This document shows, in pieces, positions 17,109 to 31,813 of a DNA stretch of 64,000 nucleotides (within the stretch, counting starts at the first letter, position 1; each line of letters begins with the position of its first letter). A program made the position numbers and the translations under genes. A model generated the notes under the pieces. That model was not told the DNA's origin, searched no databases, and saw only the letters and a list, made by a program, of their open reading frames with translations. Origin of the DNA: Vanilla planifolia (Eukaryota; Streptophyta; Magnoliopsida; Asparagales; Orchidaceae); the NCBI GenBank assembly GCA_023846275.1, contig JAIUJO010000142.1, forward strand, positions 162,501 to 226,500, given 5' to 3'.

Positions 17109-18192
17109 ACACACACATATGCACATAAAGACATGCAAAAAAACAAACATACACACACACACATACACATGTGTGTACACACTCATACAAACGTACACTT
17201 ATGCATGTACACACACTCACATGCACGAACACACATGCATATGCACACATAGAAATGTGCACAAACATATAAACATATATACACACACAAATATGTAGAC
17301 ACACTCACATGCATAACATAAACACAGACACACATGTATGCACACTCAACTACACACACACGTAGAGACACAAACACATGTATACCCCCACACTAACACA
17401 TGCCCATACACAGCTACACATGCACATGCAAACACACATGAGTATGAGTGCAAACTAACACACACATACACAAAACACATATGCACATATAAACACAGTC
17501 TCATGCACATACTAAGTACACTCCCAAGCACACAGAGGTACATGTTCATGCATACACATTCACACAATGAAATATATACAATATTGCAGAAACATAGATA
17601 CATGTACTTGAATAAATGAACACACATGGTTGCAAATATGCATGCATGCACTCATGCACACACACCACTTGCACACGTTCACACTAACATAAAAATGTAC
17701 AAATACACACTCACACAAGCATGCACATATACACACACATGTACACACATGCACCCATGCATGCACACACTCATACACACATCAAACATGCATGCCAACA
17801 AACACACATGCATAGACACACATGTACACACACACACACACACACACAAGTAGACATGCATACATAGATGCACTAACACTCATGCATAAATGCAAACTTA
17901 GACACACACATGCACACTTATAGAAGAACACATAGATCCCCATGCTTATACAAGCATGCATGCTCACATACACACACACATACACATACATGGACAAATA
18001 AGAACAAGCACACACACACACATAAATAACAACACATATATATGCACAAACACACACACACAGACGTGCACACATATAATCACACATGCATATGTACACA
18101 TACTCACACACACGATCATGCATAAGAACTATCACTCACATATGCACATATACACACAGGCATATGCACAAAAGCACAAACAAGTGCACATG
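17109..18192 (+). repeat. Higher-order CA unit, copy 1 (~1.08 kb, short form)
   Basis: Starts at cacacacatatgcac followed by acaaacatacacacac and acatgtgtgtacacactc. Ordered anchors: atgcataacataaacac (~17,310), acatggttgcaaatatg (17,624), catcaaacatgcatgcc (~17,782), agaagaacacatag (~17,922). The same anchors occur in the same order in copies 2 and 3. It lacks a segment of roughly 0.65-0.7 kb that both later copies carry after the agaagaacacatag anchor, so it is probably an internally deleted unit. Confidence 0.8.
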
Positions 18193-19939
18193 CACACACA
18201 TATATGCACACAAGGACATGTAAACAAACAAACATACACACACACATACACATGTGTGTACACACTCATAAAAACACACACTTATGTAAGTACACACTCT
18301 CATGCACAAACACACATGCATATGCACTCATAGAAATGTGCACAAACATATACACATATACTCACACACATATGTAGGCACGCTCACATGCATAACACAA
18401 ACACTGACACGCATACACACATGCATATGCACTCAACTACACACACACATGTATACCCACACACACCAACACATGCACATACACAGCTACACATGTACAT
18501 GAAAACACACATACTTATGAGTGCAAACTAGCACTCACATACACAAAACATATGCACATGTAAACACAGTTTCATGCGCACACACACACACATATTCAAG
18601 CACATATACACACATAAGCACATGCACACACTCAAATACACACACCAATACAAAAACACAGATACATGTACTTGCATAGATGAACACACATAGTCGCAAA
18701 TATTCATGCATGCACTCGTGTACACACACCACATGCATACATACACACAAACAAAAAAATGTGCATACACACACACACACATGAATGCACATATGCACAC
18801 ACATGTGCACACATGCACCCAGGCATGCCACACTCTTACACACATCAAACATGCATGCCAACAAGCACACATGCTTAGACACACACGTATACACACATAC
18901 ACACATGTAGACATGCATACATAGATGCACCAACACTCATGCATACATGCAAACTTAAACACACACATGCACACATATAGAAGAACACATAGACCCCCAT
19001 GCATATACAAGAATGCTTGCTCACATGCACACACACAAACACATACATGGGCAAATAAGAACAAGCACACAAATGTACACACATAGGCATACGTAAATAA
19101 CACACACATATGCACAAATACACATAGAGAGATATGCACAAAAATAAATGCATACACATAATCACATATGCATATGTACACATACTCACACACACAATCA
19201 TGCATTAGTACAGACACTCACATATGCACACATATACACATGCATATACACATACACACACACACATAGAGGCATTGCAATCATAAATAAAAAAGCCTAA
19301 ATAAAGAGATGTGCTTGCAAACATATACATTTGCACATGCATACACATATATGAGCACATGCATGTGCATTTACACACTTGTAAATATGTACACATGCAC
19401 ATACACACACATATGCAAACACATATGCACACATGTACATGCACATGTATGTACACACACGTATACATACACAGACACACACACACCTACACACACACAT
19501 AAAGATGTGCGTACACCTGACGTGCATACAAACACACATAGATTTACAAAGATATACATGCACATGAACACATTCACGCATGCATGCACACACATACAAA
19601 CACATACACTTGTGCACCCATACAAACCCATGCACATGCACTCACATAGAGATGAACATGTGCTTATGCAAACATGTGCAGGAATATGTATAAGCACACA
19701 TACATGTGTACACACATGTGCATACACATGCACATGCATAAAAAAATGCACACATGTGCACAAGAATGCAAACACACACACACATATGGGAACACATCCA
19801 CACATGCATACACATACCCACACATACACATGCACACACACACACACACACTCATACATGTAGACATGCACACATGCACAAGCACTCACATTTATATACA
19901 CAAAAGCACAAACACGTGCACATGCACACACAAAGGTCC
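18193..19939 (+). repeat. Higher-order CA unit, copy 2 (~1.75 kb, full form)
   Basis: Anchors match copy 1 at an offset of about 1,060-1,084 bp: acatagtcgcaaat (18,688), catcaaacatgcatgcc (~18,843), agaagaacacatag (~18,979). It then carries an extra part not in copy 1. This starts at an A/T-rich island (agaggcattgcaatc, near 19,267, followed by aaataaaaaagcc) and continues through gtacacctgacgtgcat (~19,511) and acaagaatgcaaacac (~19,760). It ends with acatttatatacacaaaag just before copy 3. Confidence 0.82.
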
Positions 19940-21575
19940 ACACACACATATGCATACTACGACATGCAAACAAACAAACACACACACATACACATGTGTG
20001 TACACACTCGTGCAAACACAACCTTATGCATGTACACACACTCACATGCACGAACACACATGCATATGGACACATAAAAATGTGCACAAACATATACACA
20101 TATACACACATACATATGTAAGCACACTCACATGCATAACACAAACACAAACACACATACACACATGCAAACACAGAGAGACAAACAGATGTACACCCAC
20201 ACACACCAACACATGCCTACACACAGCTACATATGCACATGCAAACACATATACGTATGAGTGTAAACTAACACACATATGCACATGTAAACACAATCTT
20301 ATGTACACACACATATATAAACACACATACACGTGCATGCAAGCACACACAAAAGCACACAGAGGTACATGTTCATACACATATACAAGCACATATACAC
20401 ACACAAGCGCATGTACACAGTAAAATACACACACCAATGCATAGAAACACATACCTGCATAAATCAACACACATGGTCGCAAATATGCATGCATGCACTC
20501 GTGCACACACACTACATGCACACATGCACACAAACATAAAAATATACATACACACACTCACACATGCATGCACATATACACACACATGCACACACATGCT
20601 ACCAGGAATGCACACACTCTTACACACATCAAACATGCATGCCAACAAACACATATGCATAGGCACACAAGTACACGCACAAACACGTAGACATGCATAC
20701 ATGCTAAATTAAACACACACTACACATATAGAAGAACACATAGACCCCCATGCATATACAAACATGCATACCCACATGCACACACACACACATAAATGGA
20801 CAAATAAGCACAAGCGCACATGCACACACACACGTGCACGTAAATAAAAAACACACATCAAACACTCACACATAGACGTGCACACAAATAAATGAACACA
20901 CATAATCATACATGCATATGTACATATACTCACAGACACAATCATGCATAAGAACAGACACTCACATATGCACACATACACATACGTATATGCACATACA
21001 CCCACACACATAGAGGCTTGTAATCACAACTAAAAAAGTATGAATAAAGATATGTGCTTGCAAACATGTACATTCACACATTCATACACACATATTAGCA
21101 CATGCACATGCCTGTGCATTTACACACATGTAAATATGAGCACATGCACGCACACACACATGCGTAAACACATATGCATACACATGAACACACACGTATA
21201 CATGCACACACATGCACACACACATAAAAATGTGCATACACCTAACGTGCATGAAAACACACACAGATTTACAAGGATACACATGCACATAAACACACTC
21301 ATGCATGCATGCACACACATTCAAACACACACACACACACACTTGTGCACCCATACAAACACAAGCACATAAAAATGCACATGCACATGCACTCACACAA
21401 AGTTGCACACGAGCTTATGTAAACATGTGCACGAATATGTACAAGCACACACACACACACATAAACACAAAAAAAACACATACATGTGTACACACATGTG
21501 CATACACATGCACATGCATGAAAAACATGTACACATGTGCACAAGAATGCAAACACACACTCACATATGTACACA
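19940..21575 (+). repeat. Higher-order CA unit, copy 3 (full form, end eroded)
   Basis: It repeats copy 2 at an offset of about 1.72-1.79 kb: acatggtcgcaaatatg (20,471), catcaaacatgcatgcc (~20,630), agaagaacacatag (~20,731), agaggcttgtaatc (~21,012), gtacacctaacgtgcat (~21,238), acaagaatgcaaacac (~21,540). Clear similarity stops near 21,575; weaker similarity may reach about 21,690. Copies differ at many scattered positions, so the array is not very young. Confidence 0.8.
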
Positions 21576-24500
21576 AGCATAGCCTTGCACAAACACACTT
21601 GTACACACACATGCACACATTCATGCTTATGCATACAAGCAGACATACACATAGACACACACAAAAGTGCACATACACGTACACATATGCATATGCACAC
21701 ACATACACACTTATAGATAGGCATGCACACACATGCACATGCACACATAGACATGCATAGATGTACAAATGCACACACATGCAAAAATATATATGCACAC
21801 ACACATTGATGCATACACATATCCAAACACATGTGCATGCACTTGCACATGCAGAAATGAATTTACATGCACACACACACACACCATGCATGCCCACAAG
21901 CACACACATGCACACAAACACATGCACACATACATGCAAATGCATGCACACACATTCACACATATGCACACACATATACACATGCTTACACAAACACACA
22001 CATGTGCACACTCATACGTAAGCATACACTCACTCATATACGCACACAACCACACACACCCAAACACACACACACACATATACACACATGCATACATATA
22101 CATGTGCACACACACTCACATGCAAGCACACACACATACACATATATGCACACCTTGCACTCACATGCACACACACACACACACACAAGCACAAATAGTT
22201 GCACACATATGCATCTATTCATGCATGTGGATAAGGACACACACATATGCATCTAGTTGAACATACACACACACAAACTAACACACACATAAATATACAC
22301 ACATGTATGAACACATCCATTGTCACACATAGGAAGTCACACACAAATGCACACATTCACACACACACATATGCACATATACATGCATGCATGCATACAT
22401 GCACCCACACATGCACACACGCTCACAGACACATGCATACATAGAAGCACACATGTGGATAGTTGCACACAAACAAATGCATGCACACCCTTGCATACAA
22501 GTGTACAAGCACACACACCTCCGTATGAACACATGTAAACATGCTCACAAACATACATGCACAGACACACACATGACCAAGCACATACATGCACACACAT
22601 GCACACAAACGAACACACATATACATGCTCACATGAATCTATGCACAAATGCATGCACACACACCCATGTCAACACAAACATGAATGCACACATTGATAA
22701 AAAAAGCACAGATGCCCTATGACATAAATAGAAATAAACATGCATGTACATAGACATGCATGCACACACACACATATACAATCATATGCATCCATGCACA
22801 CACACACACGTACCTATGCATACACATGCACATGCGCATGCATGCACACGAGCATGTGCACACACTCACACAAGCTTGTAGACACATATGCACATATTTA
22901 AATGCACATACAAAGGCACACCCATCCACACGCACATAGAAGCATGCCCTCACACACACATGCATGCAAAAGTACATGCCCACACAAACATGCTCCCCCA
23001 TACATGTAGATGCACACACATAAGATTACACACATACACCAATGCAAAACCACACAGATAGACACATGTACAAGCAGATAAGCTTATGCGTGCATGAACA
23101 CATACACACACATACACAAATGTAGATGCACATGCACACACATATACACACACACACACAAGTATATGAGTATGGTCATACACAAGCACACATGCAATCA
23201 TGTGCATGCACACTTACAAGCACAAACACACACGTAGAAACAAACATGCATACTCACACACAAATAAACACATGCACATAAACATGTATTCAATGACATG
23301 GGGACAAACCTAACACATGTTTGCACACACACATGCACACACTAACACACATGAAAACACAGATGCTCCCACACATACATATAATTGCACACACATGTAT
23401 GCATACACATATGCACACACACACATGCATCAAAACTCATGCACACATATACACACAAACTTGCACAAATGCACACATACACACACATATAAATAAGTAC
23501 CCATGCTGACATGCATGCATAAACACAAAACTACTAGTACACTAGCACACACATACAAATGTACCCACACATGAATATAGACACACACACACAAGCACAC
23601 ACACATGCACTAAAAGTAAGCACACAGCAACATACACACATGAACACACATACACACATGCATGTGATTGCATGTCACACATGCATTCATGCACACACAT
23701 GTACACACATGCACACACATGCATGTACAAATGCAAACACACACACCTACACTGACAACCAAAAATGCCACACACACACAACACATATATATATACCTAT
23801 ATATATATGCACAAACACACATGCACACACACATATGAACAAACACATATAGATGCACACATGAACAATGCAAACATGAATAGACATGCATGCACACACA
23901 CCCACACATTCACACACATAGATGATATAGAAGCACATAAAGACCAGCACACACGCTTACACACGTAGTCATGAGCACACACATATAAACACATGGACAT
24001 CCACACACATATGGCCAAACACACATATACATAGACACATGCACATGCACACAAACGCACACACAATCATGCATAAGCATACACATGCACACATACACAT
24101 GCTTGCCCACACATGCATGCACATAGACTCACATATACCCAAACTCATGCATATAGGTAGACAAGCACACATGTACACACAAACATGCACATACATAGAC
24201 ACATAATCACACACTAAAATATGCACACACACATAGAAACACAGACTTGCACCCCATGAACTCAAACATACGTATAGAAGCACACATACAAATGCACACA
24301 CACACACACACAAATGCTCATAGGCATGCACACATGCACCTGTAGACACACATGTGCATACACACACAAGCATGCACTGATGCATATACTTGTGTACACA
24401 CAAGCACATATGCATGCATGCCTACACTCACACAAAAATGCATGCATACATGTATGTAAATACATTCATGAACACACACACACCCTTATACACACATGTG

Positions 24501-25930
24501 TCTGCATACACACACACGCACATATACAAATGCATAGACACATGACATACATGTTGGCAAAGACAAATGTATACACGTGCACAAGCACTGTCACACATAT
24601 ACTCTTACACACTTGCATACACATGCACCACACTGACACCTGTGTCTGCACACACATATACGTAGAAACATGGATGCACATGTACACACACACACAAGTA
24701 CACATGCACACATACAAACATACACAATGATAAACACTTGTGCATCCACACACATATGTAAGCTCATGCACTCAAACACACTCACACATAAACCTACACA
24801 CATGCACATAAGCATGAATAGTACACACATATACATACACACACACGCATGTTCACATGCAAATATGGACTCACAAGAACACACACACAATCACACACTT
24901 TCATGCACACACATACAAAAATATCCCTATGCATAGACACATGCATATGCAAACACACACAAAATCACACTTGCATGCACACAAGTACAAACATGCTCAC
25001 ATTTACCCCCATGAAAACACATGCACATGCATACACATGCACTCATGCAAAGACACACATCCACATGTACAAGCACACGCACATGCAAACACAAATGAGT
25101 ATACACTTGTGAACACACATGCAAATACATGCAAACATAAGAACACATGCATATAGTTCACAAAAGCACATGCATGTAGACACACACAAACATATGTACA
25201 CATGCATGTACACAACAACACATGGACACACACACACACTCACACACATGCAAAATCACAAACGCATACCCTCACACACACAAAAGATCATGCATGCACA
25301 CATAGAAGCATAAACTTGCAAACATAGACACAAGCATGCATGTACATAAGCACACACACATACATAGGCATGCATGCATACATTGCTTACACTCACATGC
25401 ACACATGCCAATATATGTGCATATACAGATGCATAACACACAAATATGTACACACAAATGCTTGCACATAAACATAAGTGCACATGCACACATGCACCCA
25501 CACATGCACACGCACACCCACACACACATAGCCATACACTCACACATGTAAAAATCCATACATGTATGCACAAATGCATAGACATGTGTGCATGCGCACA
25601 TAGATATATGCATACACATGTATACACACATGCAAGTACACACATGCACTCACATGCACACACACACACACACACATACACATGCATAAACACACACATG
25701 TGCATATACATGCATACATACACACACACACGTGAAGCCACACACATACACACACACACACACATGCAAATAAGAAGACACGCACACACAACACACACTC
25801 AAATATGCATAGACCCACATGCATTCATGTTAAAGAAAATACAAATGTACACACAAACACATTTGCACATGCTTGCAATAATACATACGTGTGCATGCAC
25901 ACACACAAACTTACGTACATGCCCACACCA
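21576..25930 (+). repeat. CA block between the two higher-order arrays
   Basis: Ordinary degenerate CA repeat with a short TATA-rich spot near 23,784-23,809. It contains two segments with distant partners: about 22,480-22,600 (partner 32,425-32,550) and about 24,240-24,600 (partner 30,660-31,050). No gene-like feature is seen. Confidence 0.7.
24240..24600 (+). repeat. Dispersed CA segment A, copy 1
   Basis: Begins with the unusual word ccccatgaactcaaac (24,252) followed by atagaagcacac, and includes cacccttatacacacatg (24,481) and acatgttggcaaagac (~24,550). The same words in the same order occur at 30,675, 30,926 and ~30,990. The offset drifts only from about 6,423 to 6,445 bp, consistent with one ancestral segment plus small indels. 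Confidence 0.6.
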
Positions 25931-26970
25931 ACACAACACACATACACATGAACATGCATGCTTGCTCAATTGCATGGCATGTAGACATGACCCAAACATG
26001 CAAAAACATAAGAACACGTGGACACAGGTACAAACACACACAAATAGACATACAAACATACACACATACACATATACACAAACAAACATATATGTATGCA
26101 CACACACATGGGCCCACGTATACATGCACATACATATGCACATACACAGACTTACACACATGCATGCATGTGCACAAACACATGTATAGAAAGGCTCATA
26201 TAAAAACACACACATACAAACACAAATGCATGTACCTTTATGCACACACACACACACACATGCACACACAAGTAACTCACACACATAGACACATGCATAG
26301 ATGCATGTATGTGCACACACAAATACACATATACAAAGCATGCACATAAACACACACACATATGCATGCACTGACACACACTAGCACATGTACACAAACA
26401 TACACACAAACACACAAATGTACACACACAAAAACACACATCCATACATGCATGCATTCCCACACACACACAAACACATTGGCACACTCTCACATATGCA
26501 CACACACACACACACACACATATATGGAGACACACAAGCACATACATGCAAAAAACACACACACACGTAGATGCACATCCACACACAAACTTATATGCAC
26601 ACACACACATGAATGTGCACACACATGCACACTTGCATACACACATATGGACACACACCCACACACATATGCACATATGCACACAAACTCATCTATACAT
26701 ACACACATCTATACACAAGCTCTCACAAACACACAACCAGTAATGCACTTGCATACACATAAGAATGCACACGTACACACACATGCACACACACAAACAC
26801 ATGCACACAAATGTACATTCACACACAATCACATGCACAAACAAATGCACATTCACATAAGCACAAACACACATGTGCACTCACAAATAGGTGCATGCAT
26901 ACACTTATACACACACACATAGGCACAAGCATGTAGATGTACACATGCACACACACACACACACACAAGC
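25930..26970 (+). repeat. ~1.05 kb tandem pair, copy 1
   Basis: Anchors: catgcccacacca near 25,919, atgacccaaacatgca at 25,987, gtgcacacacaaatacaca at 26,311, and aacacattggcacactc at 26,473. The equivalent words lie 1,041-1,068 bp downstream. The period is close to the ~1.06-1.08 kb spacing of copies 1 and 2 of the array at 17-19 kb. Whether the two arrays share an origin is unclear. Confidence 0.6.
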
Positions 26971-27640
26971 CCACACCCACACATATAAGCATACACGTGT
27001 AAACACATGCTTGCACACTAGCCTGACACACATACATGACCCAAACATGCATACACACAAGAAAATATGCACACATAGCTACACACTCATGCTCACATAC
27101 ACAAATGCAAACACATGCACATAAGTGAACACAAACAAACATGCACGTACACACATATACACACATGCACCCATGCACTCATATACATGCTCATGCATGC
27201 ATAAGCACATGCACACAAACATATACACATACATATACAAACTTGCTCACATACAAGCACAAAAACACACAAAAATACATGCACATGCACACACACACAT
27301 TCACAAATAGACTAACATGAAAACAAATAGATATGCAACTCATGTACACATACATACATACATAAAGATGCACATATGTGCACACACAAATACATAAGCA
27401 CAAAGCATGCACACATGCACATGCATATGCACAAACACACATGCACACACCTACACACAAATACATATATGCACACACACATGTACACAAACACACAAAT
27501 GTACACACACACAAACACATTAGAACACTCACACAAAGGTGCACAAAGACATGCAAAATGATACACATGCAAAAATGCATGCATTGCACACACACACACA
27601 TGCACACACAACTATAAAGACACACATGCACACACACCCT
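26971..27640 (+). repeat. ~1.05 kb tandem pair, copy 2 (partial)
   Basis: Carries aagcccacacccacac (~26,968), atgacccaaacatgca (27,036), gtgcacacacaaatacataa (27,379), and aacacattagaacactc (27,514). Past about 27,640 I can no longer match copy 1 with confidence. Confidence 0.58.
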
Positions 27641-30487
27641 TGCAGAAACATAAAGCACACACATGCATAGACACAGATGTACACACACATATGCATATGC
27701 ACACAAACACACATCTACACATGTACATAACCATGCACATGAGCACATACGCACACAATCACATACTGAGATAAACATGAACACATATATGCACAAACAC
27801 ACATGTACATACACATATAGGTGCACACATACACATGCACATAAGTAAACACACACAAACATAAGCACAAACATGTACACACACATACACAAACACACAA
27901 GCATAAACATTCACATATGCATACACACATGCATGCACATATGTGCACACACACTTGTGTATAGACAGGTACACACTAACACACCCACACATGAACATAA
28001 GCACACATAATACACATAAAAATGAACACACACACATGCACATATACACACACGTGCTTGCTCACACAAATAAATACACCATACTCATATGCTCTCACAT
28101 ACCCACCCATGCACACATGCACAGCCACAAACTCATGTACACACATGCACATGAAGACATTCACATTTCCACACATGCATGTAGCTATGTGCACACAAGC
28201 ACATAGGCACACATGTACTCACATATAGCAACACTCACTAACAACAAACATGTACACTCACACGAACACACATGGACATACAGACATACATACAAACACA
28301 CACAAAGTACATGATCGCACACATGCTCATGGATAGACAAACACAAATGCACATGCACATTCAAAGACATGTGCACCCACACACACTTGCTCACACCCAC
28401 AAGCATACACATGCATGCACCCACACATACATAAACACACATATGCACACATGTACACAAACAACATATTCAAATGCATGCACAGGTGCACACAAGCACA
28501 CACCAACAACTGTATTTGCACATAAAGACACACATACATTCATACATGTATGCAATCACATATGCACACACATGCACACATGCACACACGCTAGCTCACA
28601 CCTATATGCAAATACATGTATGAACCAACACATTCTTGAACATGCACAAACTCACACATGCACACAAAAACACACAAATGCGTGTAATGGCCCATGCACA
28701 CATGAACACATGTCTACATGCACACACATACAAAATCACACTCACACAAAAATGGACACACACAAAAGTCACAAAAACATACATACACATGCACACATAC
28801 ATGCACAAGCATACACACATGGCTGCACACACACACACAAACGCATATGGATACACAAGCATTCAGACTCGCACACACACTCACACATATGCACATAGAC
28901 ACACACACATTACACACACATAAGCATACACTTATGTGTGGAAACATGTAGGCACAACACACACATGCTCACACCCACCCACACACACACACATGCACAT
29001 AAGAGCACATGTGCACACAATGCACACACACATAGGCACACGCAGGCATGTACCCATGCACACGCATGTACAATTAAATTTACATCCAAACATATGCACA
29101 TGCACACATGATCAAATGCATATACATGCACACAAACATCCACAAGAAATCACATAATCTCATAGATATGCACCTACACAAGCACACACACACATAAAGA
29201 TACACACATGGATGCACACACACACATGTACAGTAGTAGGTACACACATGCACACAGACACAAACACATGCAAACAATCACACACATGCACACATACACG
29301 TAAACAAACAAACATAAACACATATCACGCATAGACTCACGTACTTAGGCATACACACACACACACACTCATGCAGGCATACAAACATAAACACATACAC
29401 ATACAAACATAGATAACACACCCAAGCACATGCATAAATACACACGTGCATTCATGCAAACAGATGTGCACACACAAGCACATACGTGCACACATATGCA
29501 CATAGAAGCGCACACACACATGCATAAACACACACATATACTAACATAGACATACATGCAAACATGTCCACACATAGATGCTTATGCATAGGAACATGCA
29601 AAAACATAGACACACACACATATGCTCATACACACACACACACTCATACACACACTCACACATACACAAATGCACACACATAGATGTACACACACATACT
29701 CACACTACCAAACACACACACACACACAAAAGTCCAAACAATAAGACACACACAAGCATAGACATTCGCACATCCACGCACACAAATCCATACACACACA
29801 TGCATATACACACATATAGGTAGACATACAAACAAAAACACACAAATGTATATATGCGTACACACACATGTGTACTCATGATCACACAAACAAATGCATG
29901 CATGTACACACACACTATGCAAAATCAGACATGTACTTGTACACACATGCACACACACACACAAACACATGAATAGACATGCACATATGTATAAAAATGC
30001 ACATAAACACACAGACACACACATAAGCTGATGTGCACACTTACACACACCTATGCACAGGCACTTGTACACAGAAACACATGCACACACACACATGAAC
30101 ACACTCACCCACATACACCAACACAAACCTACACATAGAGATACATCCACACATGTAAACACACAAACACATACCTGTATATGCACATAAACACATATGC
30201 AAAAACACACATGGACATGCATGCATAGATATACACACATACATTCATAGATATGCATAAGTACACACACAGACACAAACATGCACATGCACACACATGG
30301 GCACATACATACACACATCATGCAAACAGACGTACTCTCACACACATGCACATATACACACACACATACACATCCATGCACACACATAAACACATACATC
30401 AACATACAGATACGCACACACTTAAGCACAAATGATCTCACATGCATGCAAGCATACACACACACACACACTCATGCACACATACAC

Positions 30488-30511
30488 AAACACAAACACA
30501 TGTTTGTGTTT
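30488..30511. repeat. Inverted repeat, 10-bp perfect arms, 4-nt loop
   Basis: The arm aaacacaaac (30,488-30,497) is followed by the loop acat and the exact complement gtttgtgttt (30,502-30,511). It is one of the few places inside the CA block where the strand polarity flips locally from CA to TG. It could be a small fold-back made during repair. There is no U-tract or gene next to it, so it is not called a terminator. Confidence 0.9.
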
Positions 30512-30659
30512 ACACACTCTCACTCACACGTGCACATATGGACACACACACGCACCTAGCCATGCACACACACATGCATAGACATACACATACAAACACA
30601 CACACACACACACACACAAATACATACATACACACACACACACTCACACTCATGCATAC

Positions 30660-31050
30660 ATGCACACAATTGCAACCCATGAACTTAAATCCAGGCATAG
30701 AAGTGCACACAAACATGCACACACATATGCACACACACCTAAACACACATATGCACACAAGCATGCATAGATATGCACACACACACACCCATGTCAACAC
30801 ACATGCACATACATATGCATACACACATACACAAGCATGTACCAACACACACTCATGCACACATAGGCACACATGCATGCATGCACATACATATGCAAAT
30901 GCACTTATGCACACACACACACACACACCCTTATACACATATGTGCATGTATACACACATATACACATACACATGCATGTACATATGACACAAATGTTGC
31001 CACATAGACATAAGTACACATGCATGTTCACCATCACAAATATACTTATG
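30660..31050 (+). repeat. Dispersed CA segment A, copy 2
   Basis: Starts at acccatgaacttaaatcc (30,675) and agaagtgcacac. It includes cacccttatacacatatg (30,926) and aaatgttgccacatagac (~30,990), matching copy 1 at about 24,240-24,600 in order and spacing. The interior between anchors is CA filler whose alignment cannot be judged by eye. Confidence 0.6.
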
Positions 31051-31771
31051 CACGTGCATACACACACATGCATCCACACCAACACCGATGCTACATACAC
31101 ATACACTTAGAAGCAGGCATGCACTTGTACATGCATGCACACACACAAGTACACATGCATACAAACATAAGGATAAACACATGCACAGACAAATGTAGGC
31201 TCACACACTCAAATATACACACACACACACAGCCACACCTACACCCACACACATTGAGACATACACAAATATCACACACATGCATATGCACACACACATG
31301 TTCACAAACAAGCATGGGCACACAAGAATGCAAACACAGTCCAACACTCATATGCACACGCATACTAAAATATGCTCATGCACATACACAAGAACAAACA
31401 AACACACATACAATTGCACATGTATTCACACACATACAAACATGCACACAAACACAAGCACATGCACTAAAACAAACTTGCACATGCACTCATGCAAACA
31501 TGCACATGTACATGCACAAGCATACAAACAAAAACATAGAGAAACACACACATCTACATCCATATGAACATACACATGCACACAAACACAAACACACAAG
31601 TGCACTCTCATGAACAAACACACATGCACACACACACACACATACATATATATACACATATACATGCACATGAACATGCACACAAACACACATGGAAGCA
31701 AACACATATAGACATATGAACATGCACACACACATACTCATAGATAAGTATGCACACACATGCATGTGCAC

Positions 31772-31813
31772 ATGCAAAATTACATATGCACACACATATG
31801 CAAAATTACATAT
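31772..31813 (+). repeat. 26-bp spaced direct repeat with AAAATTA core
   Basis: The 16-bp word atgcaaaattacatat occurs at 31,772-31,787 and again at 31,798-31,813, a 26-bp period. The AAAATTA core is out of character for the CA block, so the pair is a clear local duplication. Confidence 0.92.

Noticed and set aside
30488..30511. Rho-independent terminator
   Set aside because: Hairpin has no following U-tract, low GC, and no gene nearby.
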